DNA of 64,000 nucleotides, taken from positions 2,363 to 66,362 of the forward strand of contig PLWZ01000067.1 in NCBI GenBank assembly GCA_003151235.1. Direction: 5' to 3'. Shown here piece after piece: positions 9,426 through 17,498 of the stretch (positions are counted from its first letter, which is position 1; each line of letters begins with the position of its first letter). Below the pieces are notes generated by a model. It saw only the letters and a program-made list of their open reading frames with translations, was not told the DNA's origin and made no database searches. The stretch comes from Acidimicrobiaceae bacterium. GTDB taxonomy: Bacteria > Actinomycetota > Acidimicrobiia > Acidimicrobiales > RAAP-2. Position numbers and translations under genes: made by a program.

Positions 9426-9492
9426 CCTCGACCTTCTTTCGCTGCGCACCGGCGCCCGCCGGGCGATGAACGCGCGCGCCGGTGGTGCCTGA
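9415..9492 (+). CDS. Candidate 25-residue coupling ORF between rpsH and rplF
   Basis: An ATG at 9415 lies inside the last codons of rpsH and opens a 25-codon frame (begins [18 protein letters not shown], ends GGA). Its TGA shares one base with the rplF ATG at 9492. A GGAGAGG-like purine tract lies about 9 bases upstream. Without it, ribosomes finishing rpsH would face a 66-base untranslated gap, unusual in this otherwise overlapping operon. Translation may keep ribosomes moving into rplF. The peptide has no recognisable domain, and its existence is inferred from position only. Confidence 0.4.
   Translation: MSGDLDLLSLRTGARRAMNARAGGA
9447..9484 (+). promoter_or_regulatory. Hairpin covering the rplF ribosome-binding region
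   Basis: CACCGGCGC at 9447-9455 is perfectly complementary to GCGCCGGTG at 9476-9484, giving a 9-bp stem with a 20-base loop. The 3' arm contains the only purine-rich stretch (GGTGG) before the rplF ATG at 9492. It could hold rplF silent unless the bridging ORF is translated. It may instead simply reflect coding constraint in GC-rich DNA. Confidence 0.4.
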
Positions 9493-10031
9493 TGTCACGC
9501 GTCGGTAGATCGCCCATCGCGGTGCCCTCGGGCGTATCGGTGACCCTGGAGGAGCGGTCGGTGACCGTGAAGGGACCCCAGGGAACCCTGGCGCGCTCGC
9601 TTCCCGGTGCGATCACCATCACCCAGGAGGGCGACGTGCTGAACGTGGCCCGTCCCAACGACGAGCGCATGAACCGGGCGCTCCACGGCCTGACCCGTTC
9701 GCTGGTCGCCAACATGGTCACCGGCGTCACCGAGGGCTTCAGCAAGGAGCTCGAGATCGTGGGCGTCGGCTACCGGGCCATGCTGCGCGGGCCGAGCTCC
9801 ATCGAGCTGGCGCTCGGGTTCTCGCACCCGGTCGTGGTCGACGCGCCCGAGGGGATCAGTTTCGAGGTGCCGGTGCCCACCCGGATCATCGTGAGGGGCA
9901 TCGACAAGGAGAAGGTCGGCCAGGTCGCCGCGGACATCCGCAAGATCCGCAAGCCCGAGCCCTACAAGGGCAAGGGCGTGCGCTATCTCGGCGAGCGCGT
10001 CCTTCGCAAGGCTGGAAAGGCGGCGAAATGA
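9492..10031 (+). CDS. rplF: 50S ribosomal protein L6
   Basis: Protein at the factor-binding side of the 50S subunit. The 179 residues start [17 protein letters not shown] and end with the family motif [15 protein letters not shown] followed by a short basic tail. The stop overlaps the rplR ATG (ATGA). Confidence 0.98.
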   Translation: MSRVGRSPIAVPSGVSVTLEERSVTVKGPQGTLARSLPGAITITQEGDVLNVARPNDERMNRALHGLTRSLVANMVTGVTEGFSKELEIVGVGYRAMLRGPSSIELALGFSHPVVVDAPEGISFEVPVPTRIIVRGIDKEKVGQVAADIRKIRKPEPYKGKGVRYLGERVLRKAGKAAK

Positions 10032-10405
10032 CATCCAAGGCGGCCATCACCAGGACCCTGCGCATCCGCCGGCACGCCCGGGTCCGCGGCAAGGTTGTCG
10101 GCACCGAGGCGCGCCCGCGCCTCGCGGTCAGCCGGTCGCACCGGCACATCTCGGCCCAGGTCATCGACGACGGCGCCGGCCGCACGTTGGCTGCCGCCTC
10201 GACGGTCGAGGCCGATCTGCGACGCAAGCTCGGATCGGGTGGCGGCGGCAATGTGGCCGGAGCCGAGGCGGTCGGCAAGCTCGTGGCCTCCCGGGCCAAG
10301 GACGCTGGGATCACCCAGCTGGTGTTCGATCGCGGCGGGTTCGCCTATCACGGGCGGGTGGCGGCACTCGCCGACGCCGTCCGGGCCGAGGGACTGGAGC
10401 TCTAA
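10028..10405 (+). CDS. rplR: 50S ribosomal protein L18
   Basis: 5S rRNA-binding protein of the central protuberance. The 125 residues include [18 protein letters not shown] and end with the standard [21 protein letters not shown]-like block ([19 protein letters not shown]). It overlaps rplF by 4 bases and its TAA abuts the rpsE GTG. Confidence 0.98.
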   Translation: MTSKAAITRTLRIRRHARVRGKVVGTEARPRLAVSRSHRHISAQVIDDGAGRTLAAASTVEADLRRKLGSGGGGNVAGAEAVGKLVASRAKDAGITQLVFDRGGFAYHGRVAALADAVRAEGLEL

Positions 10406-10954
10406 GTGCCAGAGACGCAATACGAGGAGAGGACCATCCGGGTGAACCGGGTGGCCAAGGTCGTGAAGGGCGGTCGGCGGTTCTCCTTCGCCGCCCTGAT
10501 GGTGGTGGGCGACGGCAACGGGCACGTGGGGCTCGGCTACGGCAAGGCCAAAGAGGCCGGGCTGGCCGTGCAGAAGGGCATCGAAGAGGCGCGCAAGAAC
10601 GTCTTCGAGGTGGCCCTGGCCGGGTCGACCATCGTCCACCCAGTCATTGGGGAGAGCGGCGCGGGACGGGTGATGCTGAAGCCGGCCGCGCCAGGAACCG
10701 GCGTGATCGCAGGCGGTGCGGCCCGGGCCATCTTGGAGATGGCCGGGATCCGCGACGTGCTGGCCAAGTCGCTCGGGTCATCCAACGGGATCAACGTCGC
10801 CCACGCCACCATCGCCGGGCTGAAGAGCCTGCGCACGCCCGACCAGATCGCGGCCCTGCGCGGGAAGCAGCCCGAGGAGGTCGTTCCGGGCGGGGTCCTG
10901 CGCGCCTTCCGGGAGCGCAAGCGCGACAACGAGCTTTACTCGGAAGGCGGCTGA
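10406..10954 (+). CDS. rpsE: 30S ribosomal protein S5
   Basis: Accuracy-related protein with a double-stranded RNA-binding N-terminal domain. The GTG start directly follows the rplR stop. The 182 residues contain [20 protein letters not shown] and [10 protein letters not shown], and the C-terminal domain with [12 protein letters not shown]. All expected family landmarks are present. Confidence 0.98.
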   Translation: MPETQYEERTIRVNRVAKVVKGGRRFSFAALMVVGDGNGHVGLGYGKAKEAGLAVQKGIEEARKNVFEVALAGSTIVHPVIGESGAGRVMLKPAAPGTGVIAGGAARAILEMAGIRDVLAKSLGSSNGINVAHATIAGLKSLRTPDQIAALRGKQPEEVVPGGVLRAFRERKRDNELYSEGG

Positions 10955-10956
10955 GC

Positions 10957-11175
10957 ATGCCGCCGCGCAAGAGCGCCAAGGCGAGTGAAGTGGGCACGCT
11001 TCGAGTGACCCAGATCCGCTCGGCGATCAGCACGAAGCCCAAGCACCGGGGGACGCTGCGCGCCCTCGGGCTCCGGGGGATCGGGAAGGTCAACGACCTG
11101 CCGGACCGCCCGGAGATCCGGGGCATGTTGCACCGGGTGTCCCACCTGGTCAATGTCGAGGAGGTGACGTCGTGA
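10957..11175 (+). CDS. rpmD: 50S ribosomal protein L30
   Basis: Small 50S protein, 72 residues. The core LRVTQIRSAISTKPKHRGTL and GLRGIGKVNDLPD is typical, with a short basic N-terminal extension (MPPRKSAKASEV). It overlaps the rplO GTG by 4 bases. Confidence 0.97.
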   Translation: MPPRKSAKASEVGTLRVTQIRSAISTKPKHRGTLRALGLRGIGKVNDLPDRPEIRGMLHRVSHLVNVEEVTS

Positions 11176-11660
11176 AGCTCCATGAGATCTCGAGCCCGAA
11201 GGGTTCGAAGAAGAACCGCCACCGGGTCGGCCGCGGCATCGGCGGCAAGGGCGGCAAGACGGCCGGCCGTGGGATGAAGGGCCAGCGGGCCCGCGGCACG
11301 GTTCCGGCCGGGTTCGAGGGCGGCCAGCTGCCCCTCATGCAGCGGATCCCGAAGCTGCGTGGGTTCAAGAACCCCTTCCGGGTTGAGTACACCCCCATCA
11401 ACCTCGACGCCATCGACGCCCTGGGGGTCGACGAGCTGAACCTCGACGTCCTGGTCGCCTCCGGCCTGCTCCGCAAGGGGGACATGGCCAAGATCCTCGG
11501 CCGCGGCGAGGTCAGCCGGGCCCTCCGGGTCTCGGCGCACGCGTTTTCCGCCTCGGCGGAGGCCGCGATCACCGCCGCGGGGGGTAGCGTCGAGCGGGTT
11601 CAGCCGCCGTTCGGGCACGGCAGGCCACCGGCTCGGGGCAACGCCCTGACCAACCGGTAG
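11172..11660 (+). CDS. rplO: 50S ribosomal protein L15
   Basis: Late-assembly 50S protein. The GTG at 11172 overlaps rpmD (GTGA). The 162 residues show the glycine-rich motif GRGIGGKGGKTAGRGMKGQ and GFEGGQLPLMQRIPKLRGF. It is slightly longer than the 145-150 usual in the family because of the C-terminal end. Confidence 0.97.
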   Translation: MKLHEISSPKGSKKNRHRVGRGIGGKGGKTAGRGMKGQRARGTVPAGFEGGQLPLMQRIPKLRGFKNPFRVEYTPINLDAIDALGVDELNLDVLVASGLLRKGDMAKILGRGEVSRALRVSAHAFSASAEAAITAAGGSVERVQPPFGHGRPPARGNALTNR

Positions 11661-11699
11661 CCGGTCCGTCGGCACAAGCGGGGAGCGACTAAGAGCGTC

Positions 11700-12986
11700 A
11701 TGCTCACGAGACTGGCCAACATCTTCCGGGTACCGGACCTTCGAAACAAGGTCCTGTTCACCCTTTTGGTCATCGCGCTGTACCAGTTGGGCGCGAACGT
11801 GCCGGTCCCCGGGGTCAGCTTCGCCAAGGTCCAGCAGCTCCAGCACTCGGCCGGCGCGTCGGGCGTGCTCGGCTTTCTCAACCTGTTCTCCGGCGGGGCG
11901 CTCGTCCGGCTGGCCATCTTCGGTCTGGGCGTCATGCCCTACATCACCAGCTCGATCATCATCCAGCTGTTGTCGACGGTCATCCCGAAGCTCGAGGAGT
12001 GGCGGGACCAGGGTGCGGTCGGCCAGAAGAAGATCACCCAGACGACCCGGTACCTGACCGTCGCTCTCGCGCTCATGCAGTCGACCGGGCTCGTCTACGC
12101 CTTCCACGGCCACGACTCGGGCCTGCTCGGGACGACCATCGACCTCATCCCGAAGTTCACGGTGCCGCTGGCCGCCTTCATGGTGCTCTGCCTGACCGCC
12201 GGCACCGCGTTCGTGATGTGGCTGGCCGAGCTCATCACCCAGCGCGGCATCGGACAGGGGATGTCGATCCTGATCTTCGCGAACGTGGTCGCGTCGATCC
12301 CGGCCGGTGGCAAGGCCATCTACGAGGAGGGCGGGATCGCGAAATTCGGCGCCATCCTGGCCGTCTCCCTGATCCTGCTGGTGGTCATCGTCTTCATGGA
12401 CCAGGGGCAGCGACGCATCCCGGTGACGTTCGCGAAACGGGTGGTCGGCCGGCGAATGTACGGCGGATCGAGCACCTACATCCCGCTCAAGGTGAACCAG
12501 TCGGGGGTTATCCCGATCATCTTCGCGAGCTCGGTCCTCTACATCCCGGTGCTGTTCTCGAACGTCATCCCCTGGCACGGCTTCCAGGACTTCGTCCGGA
12601 CCAACATCCAGCCGACCAGCCTCATCTACATCTCGTTCTATTTCGTCCTGATCCTCGCCTTCACCTTCTTCTACGTCTACGTCGCATTCGACCCGCACCA
12701 GCAGGCCGACATCATCCGAAAGCAGGGCGGGTTCATCCCGGGCATCCGCCCGGGGCCGCCGACCGAGCGGTACTTCGCCCACATCTTGAGCCGGATCACG
12801 GTGGTCGGGGCCTTGTTCCTGGCCACCGTCGCGGTGGTGCCTTCGGTGCTCATGTCGCTCTGGCATCTGACCGCCTTCCCCTTCTACGGGACCACGCTGC
12901 TCATCTCGGTGGGGGTGGCCCTCGAAACGATGCGACAGATCGACAGCCAGCTCATGATGCGCAACTACGAAGGCTTCCTCAAGTAA
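11700..12986 (+). CDS. secY: Protein translocase channel SecY
   Basis: Central pore of the Sec translocon in the cytoplasmic membrane. The 428 residues contain about ten hydrophobic segments. The N-terminal FRVPDLRNKVLFTLLVIALY, the plug region after PVPGVSF and the cytoplasmic loop FAKRVVGRRMYGG are recognisable. The loop GGFIPGIRPGPPTERYF precedes TM9. It is the standard last gene of the spc cluster, 39 bp after rplO, with GGGGAG upstream. Confidence 0.98.
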   Translation: MLTRLANIFRVPDLRNKVLFTLLVIALYQLGANVPVPGVSFAKVQQLQHSAGASGVLGFLNLFSGGALVRLAIFGLGVMPYITSSIIIQLLSTVIPKLEEWRDQGAVGQKKITQTTRYLTVALALMQSTGLVYAFHGHDSGLLGTTIDLIPKFTVPLAAFMVLCLTAGTAFVMWLAELITQRGIGQGMSILIFANVVASIPAGGKAIYEEGGIAKFGAILAVSLILLVVIVFMDQGQRRIPVTFAKRVVGRRMYGGSSTYIPLKVNQSGVIPIIFASSVLYIPVLFSNVIPWHGFQDFVRTNIQPTSLIYISFYFVLILAFTFFYVYVAFDPHQQADIIRKQGGFIPGIRPGPPTERYFAHILSRITVVGALFLATVAVVPSVLMSLWHLTAFPFYGTTLLISVGVALETMRQIDSQLMMRNYEGFLK

Positions 12987-12992
12987 GCGCTG

Positions 12993-13685
12993 GTGGTCTC
13001 CGGCGTCAGGCTCGTGGTCCTCGGCAAGCAGGGGGCCGGCAAGGGAACGCAATGCGTTCGGCTCTCCCACCACTACGTGGTGCCGCACGTCTCGACGGGC
13101 GACATGCTGCGCGCGGCGGTGAAGTCCCGCACCCCGCTGGGCGAGCGGGCCCAGGCGGACATGGACCGCGGCGACCTCGTCTCCGACGAGCTGATCATGG
13201 AGATGGTCCGCCAACGGCTCACTCGGGCCGACGCACAGTCGCGCGGGTTCGTGCTCGACGGGTGCCCGCGCACGACCGCGCAGGCTGAGACGCTGGACGA
13301 GATCCTGCTCCCCGAGACCCTTGACATGGTCGTCAATCTGGAAGTCCCCACCCACGCGGTGCTGCGACGGCTCGCGGCCCGGCGGGTGTGCGAGGACTGC
13401 GGCACCAACTACTCGGTGTCCTCGCCCCCCGCCATCAGAGGGACCTGTGACGTGTGCGGCGGCGAGGTCGTCCAGCGTGAGGACGACACCGAGGAGGCGA
13501 TCACCCGCCGCCTCGAGTTGTACGCACGCCAGACGGCGCCGCTCCTCGACTTCTATCGGAAGGCCCACCTGCTCGCGACCGTGAACGGGACCGGCTCGGC
13601 CGACATGGTGACCCGGCGGGTGGTCCGGGCGATCGACCGCCAGTTGATGGACGACCGGGGCCGGCCGCGCTCGGAGGGCGACTGA
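12993..13685 (+). CDS. adk: Adenylate kinase, zinc LID type
   Basis: Interconverts ATP plus AMP and two ADP in the cytosol. The GTG start lies 6 bases after secY; the product is 230 residues. The P-loop GKQGAGKGTQ is near residue 10. VLDGCPRTTAQAE marks the AMP-binding part. The LID has a four-Cys zinc site (Cys133, 136, 152, 155), typical of Gram-positive enzymes. The C-terminal ~15 residues extend past the usual end. The stop overlaps the map ATG. Confidence 0.97.
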   Translation: MVSGVRLVVLGKQGAGKGTQCVRLSHHYVVPHVSTGDMLRAAVKSRTPLGERAQADMDRGDLVSDELIMEMVRQRLTRADAQSRGFVLDGCPRTTAQAETLDEILLPETLDMVVNLEVPTHAVLRRLAARRVCEDCGTNYSVSSPPAIRGTCDVCGGEVVQREDDTEEAITRRLELYARQTAPLLDFYRKAHLLATVNGTGSADMVTRRVVRAIDRQLMDDRGRPRSEGD

Positions 13686-14431
13686 TGCGTCGGAACAGAG
13701 ACGAGCTGGCCAAGATGCGTCGGGCGGGCCGGGTGGTCGCGGAGATGCACGAGGTGACGCGCGCCACGGCGCGCCCCGGCGTCACCACGGCATCGATCGA
13801 CCAGGCCGCGCGCGAGGTGCTGGAGCGCCGGGGGGCGAAGTCCAACTTCCTCAACTACGGCAATCCGCCTTTTCCCGCCGTCATCTGCACGTCGCTCAAC
13901 TCCATGATCGTGCACGGCATCCCCGGCCCCCAGGTGCTCGAGGAGGGGGACATCCTCTCGATCGACTGCGGGGCGATCATCGAGGGCTATCACGGCGACG
14001 CCGCCTACACGATGGCCATCGGGGAGGTGTCCGCCGACGCCAAGCGGTTGCTGGAGGTCACCGAGGCGTCGCTCTTCGCCGGCATCGACCAGATGAAGGT
14101 CGGCAACCGGCTGCACGAGATCGGCCGGGCGGTCCAGAGCGTGGCCGAGGCGGCCGGGTTCTCGGTGGTCCGCGAGTACGTCGGGCACGCCATCGGCACG
14201 GCCATGCACGAACAGCCCCAGGTGCCCAACTACTGGCCCGGTTCCCCGGGACCGACGATGAAGGCCGGCAACGTCTTCGCGGTCGAGCCCATGGTCAATC
14301 TGGGCCGAGCCGCCACTCGGGTGCTGGACGACCAGTGGAGCGTGGTGACGGCCGACGGGTCGTTGTCGGCGCACTTCGAGCACACGATCGCGGTGACCGA
14401 CGACGGCCCGCAGATCTTCACCATTCCCTAG
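13685..14431 (+). CDS. map: Methionine aminopeptidase, type I
   Basis: Cytosolic metalloenzyme that removes the initiator Met. The 248 residues contain the five-ligand dinuclear metal site: Asp in LSIDCGAIIEGYHGDAAY (two Asp), His in GHAIGTAMHEQP, Glu in FAVEPMV and Glu in HFEHTIAVT. No N-terminal SH3-binding extension is present. The ATG overlaps the adk stop, and the gene is translationally coupled to it. Confidence 0.97.
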   Translation: MRRNRDELAKMRRAGRVVAEMHEVTRATARPGVTTASIDQAAREVLERRGAKSNFLNYGNPPFPAVICTSLNSMIVHGIPGPQVLEEGDILSIDCGAIIEGYHGDAAYTMAIGEVSADAKRLLEVTEASLFAGIDQMKVGNRLHEIGRAVQSVAEAAGFSVVREYVGHAIGTAMHEQPQVPNYWPGSPGPTMKAGNVFAVEPMVNLGRAATRVLDDQWSVVTADGSLSAHFEHTIAVTDDGPQIFTIP

Positions 14432-14440
14432 GAGGTGGCA

Positions 14441-15001
14441 ATGCTCGAGGAGTGGGGCCCGCTCGGGCCGTTGGCCGGCGAGTGGGAGGGAGACGGCGGA
14501 CTCGACAGCGCGTATTCGAACAGCCGCGGCGAGGTCATCTCCACCCCGTACCGGGAGAAGGCGACCTTCAAGCCGTTCGGCCCGGTCGTGAACGGTCGCC
14601 AAGCCCTCTACGGCCTCGACTACAAGACCGCGATGTGGCGGGAGAGCGAGGAGAACCCGTTCCACACCGAGGTTGGCTACTGGCTGTGGGACTCCGACGC
14701 CGGCGAGGTCGTCCGGGGCTTCGTGGTCCCACGCGGGATCACCGTCTTGGCCGGGGGGTTCGCAGAGGCCGACGCCAAGCAGTTCACGTTGGAAGCCGAA
14801 GCAGGCCACGCCCGCTATGCGATCGGAGAGAACCAGTACCTGAGCGAGCGGGCCTCGACGAGGCACTACACCGTGACGGTCATCCTCCACGAGGACGGCA
14901 CCTGGTCCTACGACGAGCAGACGATGCTCAAGATGGCAGTCATGGACGAGCCCTTCGCCCATACCGACCGCAACACCCTCCGGCGGGCCGCAGACGGCTG
15001 A
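14441..15001 (+). CDS. Nitrobindin-like heme-binding beta-barrel protein
   Basis: Small soluble beta-barrel of the FABP-like / nitrobindin family (THAP4-like domain), which binds heme b in characterised members. The ATG at 14441 is preceded by GGAGG at 14431-14435; a GTG at 14435 is in frame but would overlap that site. The 186 residues open with LGPLAGEWEGDGG, the family GxWxGxG motif, and contain TVILHEDGTWSYDEQTML near the end, where the proximal His region of the family lies. It follows map by 9 bases and interrupts the common map-infA order. Heme binding is inferred from family membership. Confidence 0.75.
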   Translation: MLEEWGPLGPLAGEWEGDGGLDSAYSNSRGEVISTPYREKATFKPFGPVVNGRQALYGLDYKTAMWRESEENPFHTEVGYWLWDSDAGEVVRGFVVPRGITVLAGGFAEADAKQFTLEAEAGHARYAIGENQYLSERASTRHYTVTVILHEDGTWSYDEQTMLKMAVMDEPFAHTDRNTLRRAADG

Positions 15002-15255
15002 GTTCGCCGTCGGGCGAGGGCGCACAGGAGCCCCTGGGCCCCGACGCTCAGCTCGGTGACGTCCGCCTCGAGGCCCCCCGACATCAACGCCTCGAACGTG
15101 CCCAGGACCTGGGCCTTGTTGCGGCAGCCCCGGGGTTGGTTCCCGTCCCCCCAGGAGACGATCTCGGCGAGCAGCGGGGCCAGCTGGTCGAGGTCCCGCT
15201 CCTCGTGGGCATTGCGCAGCCGTTCGGCCAGCGAAACGGCGTTCGAATTGGTCAT
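14908..15255 (-). pseudogene. SnoaL/NTF2-like protein, apparently truncated
   Basis: The frame starts with ATG at 15255 and gives 115 residues. Residues 1 to about 78 (SLAERLRNAHEERDLDQLA, then EIVSWGDGNQPRGCRNKAQV and ADVTELSVGAQGLLCAL) look like the N-terminal half of a SnoaL-like cone-fold protein. After that, family resemblance stops and the frame runs antisense into the end of the nitrobindin-like gene (94-base overlap). The expected second half with its beta strands is missing. I read it as a 3'-truncated gene, possibly still translated. Confidence 0.4.
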
Positions 15256-15558
15256 CGGTTGAGCATCGGGTACGGCGCCACGGCCCCTTGTGGCCCCCGT
15301 TTTGTCCGGCCGGCCGGGGCGAACGACGTGGTGGCCTAGGATGGGAAAGCCGTTCTGAGGCGCCCGTTGGGCGTGATCAGGGCGAATCTCGCTCCCGGGG
15401 TGGCAATTCCCTGGACGCGCGATAAAATCGCAGGTCGGCCTGTCGCGCCCCTCGGGAGCTTTGCCCCCGGGACCGGTGTCGCTGGTCACACCGCCGATCC
15501 CTCGGACCCGTGTACCGCGCGGCGCTCGGGGCGATCGGAGGAAGAACGAGGAGAGACA
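15256..15558 (+). promoter_or_regulatory. 303-bp spacer before infA with candidate promoter
   Basis: No protein is convincing on either strand. A TAAAAT box at 15423-15428 stands out in this GC-rich sequence and could be a -10 element, with TGGCAA at 15401-15406 as a weak -35 partner. That would give infA a leader of roughly 120 bases. AGGAG at 15549-15553 is the infA ribosome binding site. The spacer also holds the upstream region of the minus-strand SnoaL-like frame. Confidence 0.35.
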
Positions 15559-15783
15559 CTGCCAAAGCCCAAGGAAGACGCCATCGTGCTGGACGGGACG
15601 GTGACGGAGCCTTTGCCCAACGCCATGTTCCGGGTCGAGCTCGAGAACGGGCACAAGGTATTGGCGCACAGCTCTGGGCGGATGCGGATGCACAGGATCC
15701 GGATCCTGCCCGGCGACAAGGTGCAGGTCGAGATCACGCCCTACGACCTCAGTCGGGGGCGGATCACCTACCGGTACAAGTGA
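15559..15783 (+). CDS. infA: Translation initiation factor IF-1, probable CTG start
   Basis: OB-fold factor that occupies the ribosomal A site during initiation. The sequence [20 protein letters not shown] and GRITYRYK at the end are unmistakable. No ATG, GTG or TTG lies at the expected position. The codon in place of the start is CTG at 15559, 5 bases after AGGAG, giving 74 residues, the normal length. The next GTG (15586) would remove the conserved KEDAI strand; the upstream TTG at 15367 would add about 64 non-conserved residues. CTG initiation is therefore the best fit. Confidence 0.9.
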   Translation: MPKPKEDAIVLDGTVTEPLPNAMFRVELENGHKVLAHSSGRMRMHRIRILPGDKVQVEITPYDLSRGRITYRYK

Positions 15784-15823
15784 GCACGCCAAGCGGCGTG
15801 ACGAGAAGGACGAGGAACGAGAC

Positions 15824-15937
15824 GTGAAGGTCCGACCGAGCGTCAAGCGGATCTGCGAGAAGTGCAAGATCATCCGGCGTCATGGCCGGGTGGTCGTCAT
15901 TTGCGACAACCCGCGGCACAAGCAGCGTCAAGGCTGA
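15824..15937 (+). CDS. rpmJ: 50S ribosomal protein L36, zinc form
   Basis: Smallest 50S protein. The GTG at 15824 gives 37 residues: [15 protein letters not shown], then the IIRRHGRV core, ending KQRQG. The zinc ligands Cys11, Cys14, Cys27 and His32 are all present. GAGGAACGAGAC upstream gives a loose ribosome binding site. It lies between infA and rpsM as in most Gram-positive genomes. Confidence 0.97.
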   Translation: MKVRPSVKRICEKCKIIRRHGRVVVICDNPRHKQRQG

Positions 15938-15953
15938 GGAGAAGAAGACAAGA

Positions 15954-16331
15954 GTGGCTCGAATCGCCGGCGTCGACATCCCGCGAGAGAAGCGGGTGGA
16001 GATCTCCCTCACCTACATCTTCGGTATTGGCAGCACCGTGTCCAAGCAGGTCTGCGCGAGCACCGATGTGGACCCAAACACCCGGGTCCGTGACCTGACC
16101 GACGAAGAGGTCAGCCGCCTCCGCAACTACATCGACGCGAGCCTCCGGGTCGAGGGTGACCTCCGCCGGGACGTCGCCCAGGACATCAAGCGCAAGCAGG
16201 AGATCAACTGCTACCAGGGGATCCGGCATCGCCGGGGGCTCCCGGTGCACGGGCAGCGGACCCACACCAACGCCCGCACCCGCAAGGGCCCCAAGAAGAC
16301 GGTGGCCGGGAAGAAGAAGGTGCGCAAGTAG
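15954..16331 (+). CDS. rpsM: 30S ribosomal protein S13
   Basis: Head protein contacting tRNA and L5 (bridge B1). The GTG at 15954 gives [20 protein letters not shown], the canonical start, with AGGAGAAGAAG just upstream. The 125 residues include [20 protein letters not shown] and a basic tail. The rpsK ATG follows immediately after the stop. Confidence 0.98.
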   Translation: MARIAGVDIPREKRVEISLTYIFGIGSTVSKQVCASTDVDPNTRVRDLTDEEVSRLRNYIDASLRVEGDLRRDVAQDIKRKQEINCYQGIRHRRGLPVHGQRTHTNARTRKGPKKTVAGKKKVRK

Positions 16332-16757
16332 ATGCCCCCCCGTCCGACCAAGCAGCAGGGTTCAAAGGCCCAGGGAGGCAGCCGGCGCCCGAGGCGTCGG
16401 GAGCGCAAGAACATCGCCTACGGCGTCGCCCACATCAAGAGCTCGTTCAACAACACCGTCGTCACGATCGCCGACCCCGAGGGCAACGTCCTCGCGTGGG
16501 CCTCGGCTGGCAACGTCGGCTTCAAGGGCTCCCGCAAGTCCACCCCCTTCGCGGCGCAGCTGGCCGCCGAGGCCTGCGCCCGCCGGGCCATGGAGCACGG
16601 GGTCCGCAAGGTCGACGTGCTGGTGCGTGGACCGGGCTCGGGTCGCGAGACCGCCATCCGCTCGCTCGCCGCGACCGGCATCGAGGTCGTCGGCATCAAG
16701 GACGTCACACCCATTCCGCACAACGGCTGTCGGCCGAAGAAGCGCCGGCGGGTTTGA
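16332..16757 (+). CDS. rpsK: 30S ribosomal protein S11
   Basis: Platform protein lining the mRNA exit path. The 141 residues contain [20 protein letters not shown] and end [16 protein letters not shown] basic N-terminal extension makes it slightly longer than the usual 127-135. It directly abuts rpsM. Confidence 0.98.
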   Translation: MPPRPTKQQGSKAQGGSRRPRRRERKNIAYGVAHIKSSFNNTVVTIADPEGNVLAWASAGNVGFKGSRKSTPFAAQLAAEACARRAMEHGVRKVDVLVRGPGSGRETAIRSLAATGIEVVGIKDVTPIPHNGCRPKKRRRV

Positions 16758-16790
16758 GAACCCACAGGAAGCGCAGGTAGAGGACCGAGC

Positions 16791-17438
16791 ATGGCTCGAT
16801 ACACAGGACCCGTTTGCCGGCTATGTCGGCGTGAGCGCACGAAGCTCTTCTTGAAGGGCGAGCGCTGCTATTCGCTGAAGTGCCCGGTGTCAGAGGCCGT
16901 CACGGACCGGCACAGCCGCGCCTACCCGCCCGGCGAGCACGGCCGCGACCGGATGCGCCAGGGCTCCGAGTACCTGACCCAGCTGCGCGAGAAGCAGAAG
17001 GCCCGCCGCATCTACGGGCTCTTGGAGAAGCAGTTCCGCAACCTCTACGAGGAGGCCAACCGCGAGTCGGGCATCACCGGTGAGAACCTCCTCCGGATGC
17101 TCGAGATGCGCCTCGACAACGTGGTCTTCCGGGCCGGATGGGGCGCCAGTCGCCGCCAGGCCCGCCAGTTCGTCCGCCACGGGCACGTCCATGTGAACGG
17201 TCGCCGGGTCGACATCCCGAGCTACCGCGTCCGAAAGGGCGACGTGGTGATCCTGAAGGAGGCGTCCCGCCAGATGTTCGCGGTGCGTCGCAACATGGAC
17301 ACCCTGGACCGGCAGCGGCCGCCGTGGCTCGAGGCCGGCGACGCCGGGTTCGCAGTCGAGGTGCTCAACCCGCCGTTGCGCGAGCACATCGACGAGCCGG
17401 TCCAAGAGCAGCTCATCGTCGAGCTTTATTCGAAGTAG
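16791..17438 (+). CDS. rpsD: 30S ribosomal protein S4, zinc-binding type
   Basis: 16S rRNA assembly initiator and autoregulator in several bacteria. It starts [20 protein letters not shown] and holds Cys residues at CRLC, ERCYS and KCPV that form the zinc site. The S4 RNA-binding domain ([20 protein letters not shown]) is intact. The product is 215 residues. It lies in the canonical rpsM-rpsK-rpsD-rpoA order. Confidence 0.98.
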   Translation: MARYTGPVCRLCRRERTKLFLKGERCYSLKCPVSEAVTDRHSRAYPPGEHGRDRMRQGSEYLTQLREKQKARRIYGLLEKQFRNLYEEANRESGITGENLLRMLEMRLDNVVFRAGWGASRRQARQFVRHGHVHVNGRRVDIPSYRVRKGDVVILKEASRQMFAVRRNMDTLDRQRPPWLEAGDAGFAVEVLNPPLREHIDEPVQEQLIVELYSK

Positions 17439-17498
17439 CGGCCCGGGCGAACGAGATGCCCGCCGTCCCCCCAAGAACGATTACCGAGGAGCCCAGCA

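Noticed and set aside
10791-13568. 925-codon open frame on the minus strand across rpsE to adk
   Set aside because: It is antisense to well-conserved genes and its composition (Arg, Asp, His, Gly, Val-rich) is what GC-rich third-position bias produces. No family resemblance was seen.
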